Source of the DNA: Brevibacillus panacihumi W25
GTDB lineage: Bacteria; Bacillota; Bacilli; Brevibacillales; Brevibacillaceae
Length of the DNA: 64,000 nt
Reading direction: 5' to 3'
NCBI RefSeq assembly: GCF_000503775.1
Contig: NZ_KI629786.1
Coordinates: forward strand, 417,501 to 481,500
Shown in pieces: positions 57,243 to 64,000 of this stretch (positions within the stretch are counted from its first letter, which is position 1; each line of letters begins with the position of its first letter). Position numbers and translations under genes: made by a program. A model generated the notes under the pieces. It worked only from the letters and a program-made list of their open reading frames with translations, was not told where the DNA came from and did no database searches.

Positions 57243-57296
57243 TGCCACCTTTATCTTTATTCCCTCGTAGACGACAGGATTGGGAGGCTGATTTTC

Positions 57297-58811
57297 TTGG
57301 CATGGATAGCAGGATTATGGCTAGTAAATACGGCACTATTGATCATTATTGCGGTTCGGGAGGTGCGCCGCCCCGCCAAAGCGTTGACTTGGATATCAGT
57401 CGGACTTGTATTACCGATTATCGGATTCGTTTGTTACCTGTTCGTAACGAATCCTGTGCAAATGCGGCGGGACAAGCTCGTTTCTTCGCACAATAACCCG
57501 ATAGCGTTGCCTTCAGCATGTGGTGACTCCGCTTTTGTTATCGCTCGGGCTTTGCAACCTTTGTCTGTCAGTGGCCTTCGAACCGGTTACGTCCAAATCC
57601 TCACGAACGGGATGGAAACCTACGGAAAACTCCTTCAATCAATTCAGGCCGCACAAAAGACAATCGATCTGGAATATTACATATACCGGAATGACCATAT
57701 CGGTAAACGTATCACAGATGTGCTGATTGACCGCGCTTTATCCGGTGTGAACATTCGTTTTATAAGGGATGGCTGGGGAAGCCGGTCGTTTCCCAAACAT
57801 GCGGTTCGCCGGATGATGGAAGCAGGCATTGAATGCAGGACCATCTTTCCCTTGCGATTCCCCTGGGTACTATCCAACTTGACATACCGGGATCATTGCA
57901 AGATCGTCATCGTCGACGGAAAGGAAGCCTTCATGGGAGGAATCAACGTTGGGGACGAGTATACCGGAATGAAGCCGGATGTCGATTTTTGGCGCGACAC
58001 TCATATGCGGTTAACCGGCGAAACAGCGGATGATGTGAAAGCCGTTTTTGAGGCTCACTGGAAAATGGCGTCACCGGACATGCTCCATTTAACGAGAAAG
58101 GCAAAATTTCTCCCTGAATCCGCTCAACTTTCTGACGATAAAGCCATTCATCCATTTCCATCCGGCAAAACAGAACGAGGATACGGATGGGAATGGGGAT
58201 CGGAGCTGGGAACGATGGAAGGCACCCACATGGGAAAAGCTTCCCCATCCAAGGATTCGCATAACGTCTATATACAGATATTCGAAGGCAATCCCGGGCT
58301 GCCTACTCCGGTCATTCGGGAAATGCATTTCATCTGCCTGACGCAGGCGACCCGAACCATCGACGTGACCAACCCTTATTTTATACCCGATGCGGATATC
58401 ATGATGGCCATCAAAACAGCCGCGGCGCGTGGCGTTCGAGTGCGATTACTGGTGCCGCGCCAAGTGATTCCTAAAGTTGCAGGAGCTGCAAGCCGTACGT
58501 ATTATGGCGAACTCGTGGAAGCAGGGATCGATGTGTTTCAGTACAACAAAGGGGTATTGCACGCGAAAGTCATGATTATCGATGGCGAGATTGCCGAAGT
58601 GGGTTCGTCCAACTACGATCTCCGTAGTTACCGTTTAAACTACGAAGTGTGTGCAGTGATGTATCATTCCGATGTGGCCCGGGAGCTTACGGAACAATTC
58701 GAACGGGATCTCGCCGAGGCTACTCCATATCGTTTGGAAGATCATATGCATCGTACTTCTTCCGAGCGCATGCTTGATCAAGCGGCGCGTTTGTTGTCTC
58801 CTTTGTTATAA
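57297..58811 (+). CDS. cls: Cardiolipin synthase (phospholipase D superfamily)
   Basis: About 504 residues: two N-terminal helices, then two HKD motifs, HCKIVIVDGKEAF...GG (about residue 230) and HAKVMIIDG...GSSN (about 433), as in bacterial ClsA-type enzymes that join two phosphatidylglycerols. Start choice: TTG 57297 has GGGAGG nine bases ahead and begins just before the first helix; ATG 57219 lies in a hairpin without a ribosome binding site. Its remnant twin lies at 50279-50944. In spore formers such genes near spoVA likely modify spore membranes. Confidence 0.9.
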   Translation: MAWIAGLWLVNTALLIIIAVREVRRPAKALTWISVGLVLPIIGFVCYLFVTNPVQMRRDKLVSSHNNPIALPSACGDSAFVIARALQPLSVSGLRTGYVQILTNGMETYGKLLQSIQAAQKTIDLEYYIYRNDHIGKRITDVLIDRALSGVNIRFIRDGWGSRSFPKHAVRRMMEAGIECRTIFPLRFPWVLSNLTYRDHCKIVIVDGKEAFMGGINVGDEYTGMKPDVDFWRDTHMRLTGETADDVKAVFEAHWKMASPDMLHLTRKAKFLPESAQLSDDKAIHPFPSGKTERGYGWEWGSELGTMEGTHMGKASPSKDSHNVYIQIFEGNPGLPTPVIREMHFICLTQATRTIDVTNPYFIPDADIMMAIKTAAARGVRVRLLVPRQVIPKVAGAASRTYYGELVEAGIDVFQYNKGVLHAKVMIIDGEIAEVGSSNYDLRSYRLNYEVCAVMYHSDVARELTEQFERDLAEATPYRLEDHMHRTSSERMLDQAARLLSPLL

Positions 58812-58970
58812 ATCTCGAAAGTTACATGGAATTGAATCGAAGTCCAGTTTCCACTGGCGAAAGGGGAGAAGGCTTCCAACGAAGACAAGTAATATCGGAT
58901 TTGGGCTACCGTCTATGGTGCAAATATCACGCCCGGCATATAGTGTAGAAAAAAAGGAGCTGCATCATAG

Positions 58971-59285
58971 ATGATCATGATGAAACCGATTGAAGTGGAA
59001 GGTCATCAGGTTATAAGTATCGAGGTCGCCCTGCCCAAAACAACACTTCTTGCCATCACAACCGATCACGGATATATCATGTGCGGCGCGCTGGATATCC
59101 GTTTGTTAAATGAGAAATTAAACGATCGCCGCATTGTCGCAGGACGCGCAACCGGGGTGCGAACCATAGAGCAATTGCTGGATGCCCCACTCGATATGGT
59201 TACTACAGAGGCGGAATTACGCGGAATTCGCCCTGGAATGAAAGGAGCAGATGCGCTTTTAAAGATGGTAAGCGGGGGCAGGTAA
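58971..59285 (+). CDS. yunC: YunC-type DUF1805 protein
   Basis: 104 residues with the DUF1805/YunC core: ALPKTTLLAITTDHGYIMCGALDIRLLNEKL and then RRIVAGRATGVRTIEQLLDAPL. The family is small, soluble and of unknown function; B. subtilis YunC is the reference. AAAAGGAG precedes the ATG by 11 bases. It is followed after 37 bases by dpaA. Confidence 0.88.
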   Translation: MIMMKPIEVEGHQVISIEVALPKTTLLAITTDHGYIMCGALDIRLLNEKLNDRRIVAGRATGVRTIEQLLDAPLDMVTTEAELRGIRPGMKGADALLKMVSGGR

Positions 59286-59322
59286 TTGTTGAGTCCATTC
59301 TTAAGGAAAGTAGGGGGATTTT

Positions 59323-60249
59323 TTGTTAACGGGTCTGCATATTGTCTTCCTTGGAGGCGATGCCCGGCATCTTGAAATCATTCGGTCATTCACTGACCTG
59401 GATGCAAATGTTGCGGTAATCGGTTTTGAAGATTTGCACGAACAACTTCATGAAGTCCATTATTCCAAGCTTACGAAGGAGGTTCTTCGCAAAGCGGACA
59501 TATTGATATTACCGGTTGTCGGTACAGACGACCATGGCAGAGTAGAATCTTCATTTTCAGCTGAAACGCTATTGCTGAACAAGGAATATATGTCTTCCTT
59601 GCCGAAACACGCAAAAGTCTATACTGGCATAGCCAAGTCCTACTTGAAGAACCTTTGCGCGGAACTGGGGATCGATCTGATTGAATTATTCAGCAGGGAC
59701 GATGTTGCCATCTTCAATTCCATTCCCACTGCGGAAGGCGCCTTAATGATGGCCATTCAACATACGGACATTACCATACATGGTTCGCGTTGTATGGTGC
59801 TGGGCTTGGGGAGAATCGGTCTTACGTTAGCCGGTATGCTTCACCGCCTGGGGGCACGCGTCAAAGCGGGTGTGCAGAAACCGGAGGAGTTTGCACGTGC
59901 CTGGGAGATGGGGATTGAGCCGTTTAATACGAAAGATTTGTACGATGAAGGCGTAAATGTGGATATTATTTTTAACACAGTTCCGGCGCATATTCTTAGT
60001 TCTCGTGTTTTAACCCGTATTCCGCATCACGCTATCATTATTGATTTGGCTTCCAAACCTGGTGGGACTGATTTTCGTTTTGCCGAAAAACGTGGAATCA
60101 AGGCCTTGTTGGCACCAAGTTTACCGGGATTGGTCACTCCAAGAACGGCTGGACGTATATTGGCGAGAACGTTATGTCAATTGATCCAGGACGAACGGAG
60201 TCAAAATCGAGAGAAAATGGACATACTTTCCTGTCCTTCCGGGATATGA
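59323..60249 (+). CDS. dpaA: Dipicolinate synthase subunit A, without subunit B
   Basis: 308 residues. The N-terminal part (HIVFLGGDARHLEIIRSFTDL; ADILILPVVGTDDHG) and the NAD-binding part (GSRCMVLGLGRIGLTLAGML near 158; IIIDLASKPGGTDF) are typical of DpaA (SpoVFA), which with DpaB makes dipicolinic acid from dihydrodipicolinate in the mother cell. TTG 59323 has AGTAGGGGGA upstream. dpaB, which normally follows immediately, is absent, and the next gene begins after 325 bases. Confidence 0.92.
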   Translation: MLTGLHIVFLGGDARHLEIIRSFTDLDANVAVIGFEDLHEQLHEVHYSKLTKEVLRKADILILPVVGTDDHGRVESSFSAETLLLNKEYMSSLPKHAKVYTGIAKSYLKNLCAELGIDLIELFSRDDVAIFNSIPTAEGALMMAIQHTDITIHGSRCMVLGLGRIGLTLAGMLHRLGARVKAGVQKPEEFARAWEMGIEPFNTKDLYDEGVNVDIIFNTVPAHILSSRVLTRIPHHAIIIDLASKPGGTDFRFAEKRGIKALLAPSLPGLVTPRTAGRILARTLCQLIQDERSQNREKMDILSCPSGI

Positions 60250-60311
60250 GATCGTGAACACTGAATAACGAATCAATTGAAGGTGTGATTACTTGTGTAT
60301 ACTTGATCATA

Positions 60312-60342
60312 GAGGCTGGCAACTTTGCCGGCCTCCGTCTTA
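60312..60342 (+). terminator. Weak terminator after dpaA
   Basis: GAGGCTGGC (60312-60320) pairs with GCCGGCCTC (60327-60335, one mismatch), then CGTCTTATTTTC. The rest of the 60.25-60.57 kb gap contains nothing recognisable apart from an AT-rich TATATAAT near 60484. Confidence 0.5.
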
Positions 60343-60574
60343 TTTTCGTAAGAATTCGGATGATGAAGTGCGTGGTGAAGCGGCTCTTTCGCAGATCACA
60401 AGTCGGTTCCGTTTCCATGGCTAGCGTTCGGGGACTCCAAGTTAAGTTGGTCTCGGAATCTTGTTCCAACTGTTACAAATGACCTATATAATAGAGTACA
60501 TACATAGGTTCTTAACAGAAGAACGTTACGTATGCAACTATACGCTTATTGCACAGTCGGAGGTTACTTGCACA

Positions 60575-62749
60575 ATGGATATTTCAGATTTGCTTTCGCA
60601 TCCTGTCGCCCACCACGCATTTCATTATACACTTGTCGGAAAAGCTATGGTTCGGCTCGGCGGGGAAGTGGAAATGGTCAATCGCTCGCTATGCAACATG
60701 CTGGGCTATACAGAACAAGAACTGCTGCGAATGAGAATACATGATATCATTTATACGGAAGACGTTCCATTATATAACGGATCCATCAATGACTTGTTAG
60801 GCGGTAATTCCGATTATGTCGAAATGGAAAATCGTTATATTTGTCTTGACGGCAGACACAAATGGGGAACGACAACCCTATCGATCATCGAAGTGGAGGA
60901 ATATCCGGAAAGGATATTCTTGATCCAGATTCAGGAGATCACGTATCGCAAAAGGCTTGTTGAATTGAACGAGGAATACGCGGATAAATTCAGAATGCTT
61001 GCTGACAATCATTCCGATCTTGTTTACGACGTCATGTTGGATGGAAGTATCAGCTATGTGAACCGCGCCTGCACGAAATTATTGGGCTATGACTTATACG
61101 AATTGGAAAGAACACTTGGAGACATCATTTGGAAAAGTCTGGAGCACGTGACGGAAACGTATACCAATGCCCCGTTTGAAATGGAAACTTCAATTGAAGC
61201 GAAAGACGGCCAAATATTAAAATTCAGCGTATTGCATATCCCGAATTTCATTCAGAATGAACTCGTAGGGCTGCATTGCATCGCAAGGGATATTACCCTG
61301 CAATCCAGTATGGAAAAGGCCCTGAAGCACAGCGAGAAAAAGTATCGTTTGTTAGCGGACCACACGGGGGAAATGATTGCTACACTGAATATCAATGGCA
61401 TTATCTACTACATATCGCCGGCGTGCAAACCATTGCTGGGTTATGATGCGACGGAATTGATAGGAAGACCTGTCTGGGAACTGTTCTATCCTCCCGATAT
61501 AGAAAAATTGGACAACTCGCAAGAGTGGATGAATGAAGACGGTTATGTCAACATTTTGCGATTACGTCGAAGAGACGGCTCCTTTGTTTGGGTGGAGGTC
61601 GTAAGCAACACGCTACGGTACGATTCGGGCAATGTTCGTGAAATAGTTAAGGTTTTTCGAGATATCACGAGCCGAAAGACGCTGGAAGACGTCCTGGCTA
61701 CTCAAGAACGTGTCATGAGTGGTATTGTCGAAATGATGGATGTCGGCGTTGTGATTTGTGATGAAAATGGGATATTGACAAGCATGAATAGAGCCGCAAG
61801 ACAATTGCACGAATTCGTACAGATACCTCTTTCGCCCGAACACTGGAGTTCTGTATACGGATTGTATCAAACAGATGGAAAAACGCTGTTGAGCAAGGAA
61901 CGCGTCCCGCTTTATCGGGCGTATCGAGGCGAAAGTTTCCGGGATTTAGAAATGGTGGTTAAAAAGTCGAATGGCGAGCATCGCCTCATTCTCTGTCATG
62001 GGAAGCCGATCATTGTTCAAAATAAAATTGTGGGCGGCATTTGTGTCATGCATGATATTACCGAATTTGATGCAGCCAAGCAATCTGCTCATCAGGCAGA
62101 CAAATTATCCATAGCGGGTCAAATGGCCGCGGGAATTGCGCATGAAATTCGAAACCCGCTTACCGCGCTGAAAGGATTTCTGCAATTGTTAAGCGCCGGC
62201 AAAGAAAAAGGAAGTAAGTATTACGATATTATGAAGGAAGAATTAACTCGTATCGAACTTATTCTAAATGAACTACTGGCTTTAGCCAAACCGCAAGAGA
62301 TGAACATGACACAGCATGATCTTTCTGAACTGATTCAGGATATCGTCGTGCTACTTCAGACGCAGGCCACATTACATAATGTAGAAATTCACTCTCATCC
62401 AACCAAGGAACCCGTGCAGATCCGGTGCGATGGAAATAAAATCAAACAGTTATTTATTAATTTGATTAAGAATGCCATTGAAGCGATGCCTGAAGGGGGA
62501 ACCGTCTGGATCGAACAAGTGCAATGCGATGAATGGGTTAAAGTAAGCATAAGGGATAATGGTGTTGGAATTCCGCAAGAATTGTTGCAAAAGATCGGAC
62601 AACCTTTTTTTACACAGAAAGAGACAGGGACAGGTCTCGGGCTATCCATTTGTTATCAGATTGCAGAGTATCACAATGCGAATATTGAGGTTGCAAGCGA
62701 GGTTGGCGAAGGTACAACTTTTACCGTATCCTTTCCCATCGCTCTGTAA
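60575..62749 (+). CDS. Multi-PAS sensor histidine kinase (sporulation-kinase type)
   Basis: About 724 residues, soluble, with four PAS domains (about 15-130, 145-255, 265-380, 395-510) and a transmitter. H box: AGIAHEIRNPLTALKGFLQLL; N box: INLIKNAIEAMPEGG; then DNGVGIP and TGTGLGLSIC. The 'IAHEIRNPLTxLKGFLQL' type H box is that of B. subtilis KinA-KinE kinases that feed the Spo0 phosphorelay. No response regulator is adjacent, again like the Kin proteins. ATG 60575 has CGGAGG upstream; the frame extends to 60461 without support. Confidence 0.9.
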   Translation: MDISDLLSHPVAHHAFHYTLVGKAMVRLGGEVEMVNRSLCNMLGYTEQELLRMRIHDIIYTEDVPLYNGSINDLLGGNSDYVEMENRYICLDGRHKWGTTTLSIIEVEEYPERIFLIQIQEITYRKRLVELNEEYADKFRMLADNHSDLVYDVMLDGSISYVNRACTKLLGYDLYELERTLGDIIWKSLEHVTETYTNAPFEMETSIEAKDGQILKFSVLHIPNFIQNELVGLHCIARDITLQSSMEKALKHSEKKYRLLADHTGEMIATLNINGIIYYISPACKPLLGYDATELIGRPVWELFYPPDIEKLDNSQEWMNEDGYVNILRLRRRDGSFVWVEVVSNTLRYDSGNVREIVKVFRDITSRKTLEDVLATQERVMSGIVEMMDVGVVICDENGILTSMNRAARQLHEFVQIPLSPEHWSSVYGLYQTDGKTLLSKERVPLYRAYRGESFRDLEMVVKKSNGEHRLILCHGKPIIVQNKIVGGICVMHDITEFDAAKQSAHQADKLSIAGQMAAGIAHEIRNPLTALKGFLQLLSAGKEKGSKYYDIMKEELTRIELILNELLALAKPQEMNMTQHDLSELIQDIVVLLQTQATLHNVEIHSHPTKEPVQIRCDGNKIKQLFINLIKNAIEAMPEGGTVWIEQVQCDEWVKVSIRDNGVGIPQELLQKIGQPFFTQKETGTGLGLSICYQIAEYHNANIEVASEVGEGTTFTVSFPIAL

Positions 62750-62886
62750 CGGCTTATAGGTATAATCTTAGAAATCGGGTTCCACTTCGTGACGAGAAAT
62801 TAGCTGGCTTGTTTACTGCAGTTTGCACATGATAAGTGGCCGGGAAGGGAGTTAATGGAGGAAGCAAATGGAGGACGTTAATAGAG

Positions 62887-63930
62887 ATGAAGCAAATCGT
62901 AGAGTTCCTTATGAATTCCGATCAAATGGATATTGGACTGGCTGTCGTTGATTCAGAAGCCAGAATTTTATGGTTAAATACAACCATGAACACATGGTAC
63001 TCAGTAACCCCCGAAGAAGAATTCCCTGCACACTCGGCAATACAAGCGATCGTGGGGCAAGTATTGCAGGATAAAAAGAATTACCCGGGAGTACTCGTAC
63101 AAGAGAAGTTAGATGGCAAAGTGCGATCCATGATCGCCTATGTATACCCTCAGTTAAAAGGGGAATGTTTTGTTCTAATGGCCGATATCCAAGATTTTCA
63201 ACAGTACGTGCAAATTCAATGTGAGAAAGAAAGAAGGGAAACGATTGGGCATATGGCGGCGGGCACAGCCAATATCATTTTAAATCCTTTAGCGGTAATC
63301 AAAGGGACGCTTCAACTTCTGGAAAAAAGTTCGAAGGATCATGTTTCCGTTTTGCAATTTGCGGCATCTCCGCCTCATCAGAAAATGACAGGATACTTTA
63401 AGCTGCTCGATGAGCAAATTCAGACGATCGACAAAGCGTTGCAGCGGTTTTTGCTCTTTGGGAAACCTTTTGAATGGAAATTTGCTCCTGTTTCTGTCCT
63501 TTCGTTTATGCAAGAATGGGTCCCCGATATACAGGTTCAAGCGTTGGAGAAAACAGTACGTTTCGCTCTGGAATATCCGGAGCGAAACGGTTTTGTGTTT
63601 GGACACCCCAAGTTGCTGCGAGCGGCGCTGCAAGAAATCATTGACAACGCATTAGATGCAAGTCCCCCAGGTTCTGTCTTAACGCTCCGAATAAACATTA
63701 CGGATAATCATATCCACATCATTGTTCGCGATCAAGGAGCAGGAATTCCAAAAGATCTGCAGTCCCGAATCATCCTACCGTTTATTACAAGTAAACCGGA
63801 CGCTATCGGATTTGGGCTTAGTTTCAGTCATGCTATGATCGCAAAAATGGGGGGCTCTTTGAATTTCGAAAGCTCGGAGGTCGGCACAAATGTTATCGTT
63901 CAATTACCGACATTTACGGGAACAACTTAA
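62887..63930 (+). CDS. Histidine-kinase-like protein lacking the phospho-acceptor histidine
   Basis: About 347 residues: an N-terminal PAS-like domain (MDIGLAVVDSEARILWLN), a helical region and an ATP-binding C-terminal domain (LQEIIDNALDASPPG; DQGAGIP; GFGLSFSHAMI). At the H box it has AGTANIILNPLAVIKGTLQLL, where normal kinases have AGxAHEIRNPL; the His is Asn and the Glu is Ile. So it can bind ATP but should not autophosphorylate. It may be a regulator of the kinase before it. ATG 62887 follows GGAGG; the frame extends to 62836. Confidence 0.8.
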   Translation: MKQIVEFLMNSDQMDIGLAVVDSEARILWLNTTMNTWYSVTPEEEFPAHSAIQAIVGQVLQDKKNYPGVLVQEKLDGKVRSMIAYVYPQLKGECFVLMADIQDFQQYVQIQCEKERRETIGHMAAGTANIILNPLAVIKGTLQLLEKSSKDHVSVLQFAASPPHQKMTGYFKLLDEQIQTIDKALQRFLLFGKPFEWKFAPVSVLSFMQEWVPDIQVQALEKTVRFALEYPERNGFVFGHPKLLRAALQEIIDNALDASPPGSVLTLRINITDNHIHIIVRDQGAGIPKDLQSRIILPFITSKPDAIGFGLSFSHAMIAKMGGSLNFESSEVGTNVIVQLPTFTGTT

Positions 63931-64000
63931 AATTGTCGGTAACATTGCTGTAAATGCCAATGGCTACACAACAAACCCTCAAAAAATTTTTTCGGGGGCT

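Overview
The window is the replication-origin region of a spore-forming member of the Bacillota. The best guess is Brevibacillus or a close relative in the Paenibacillaceae. This rests on the gene order around dnaA, a second-kingdom-free housekeeping set of Bacillus type (remB, noc, soj/spo0J, yidC-jag-mnmE-mnmG-rsmG, yyaC) and mid-range GC; no sequence comparison could be run. Replication diverges at about 12.7-13.3 kb: dnaA, dnaN, rlbA, recF, remB and gyrB read leftward, while rpmH, rnpA, yidD, yidC, jag, mnmE, mnmG, rsmG, noc, soj and spo0J read rightward. Perfect DnaA boxes fill the dnaA-rpmH gap, and further clusters lie before mnmE (15.7-16.0 kb) and before a secreted peptidase gene (32.9 kb). 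Two parS sites flank and lie inside the partition genes.

Left edge (1-6.3 kb): a tRNA cluster (Ile, Ala, Asn, Glu, all leftward), a chromate transporter, a two-component system, a TauE/SafE permease and a short-chain dehydrogenase. gyrA does not follow gyrB here.

Middle (24-38.6 kb): a class V aminotransferase, a DUF554 membrane protein, a group II intron with its reverse transcriptase sitting inside a dispersed palindromic repeat (an intact copy of the repeat lies at 20.1 kb), a diacylglycerol-kinase-like gene with one in-frame stop, yyaC, a MscS channel, DUF951, a secreted Ig-like protein, a 28-residue YjcZ-type peptide, a secreted M3 peptidase, ychF, and rpsF-ssb-rpsR with an S6:S18-type leader.

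Right part (38.6-64 kb): an accessory region. It opens with a four-gene recombinase operon (three tyrosine recombinases plus a TnpC-like protein, Tn554 style), then a two-gene DDE/ATPase insertion sequence whose transposase carries a stop codon and which abuts a truncated Ger(x)C germination gene. After that comes a spore-related island: CBO0543 membrane proteins, a YkvI-type permease, DUF1657 and DUF421 (YetF) genes, spoVAC-spoVAD-spoVAE, cardiolipin synthase, yunC, an orphan dpaA (dipicolinate synthase subunit A), a multi-PAS sporulation-type histidine kinase and a kinase-like protein that has lost its phospho-acceptor histidine. The layout resembles the mobile spoVA2mob operon known to raise spore heat resistance in Bacillus, but with additional lipid, dipicolinate and sensor genes. 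The island contains direct 1.2-1.3 kb duplications (47.3-48.6 and 55.7-56.9 kb) and a decayed mirror copy of the DUF1657-cardiolipin synthase module, so it has been rearranging recently.

Inferred working of the island: SpoVAC/AD/AE move dipicolinate into and out of the spore core, DpaA could increase its synthesis in the mother cell, YetF/DUF1657 and cardiolipin synthase would modify the spore inner membrane, and the kinases would tune entry into sporulation. These roles come from family knowledge; nothing in the sequence alone proves them.
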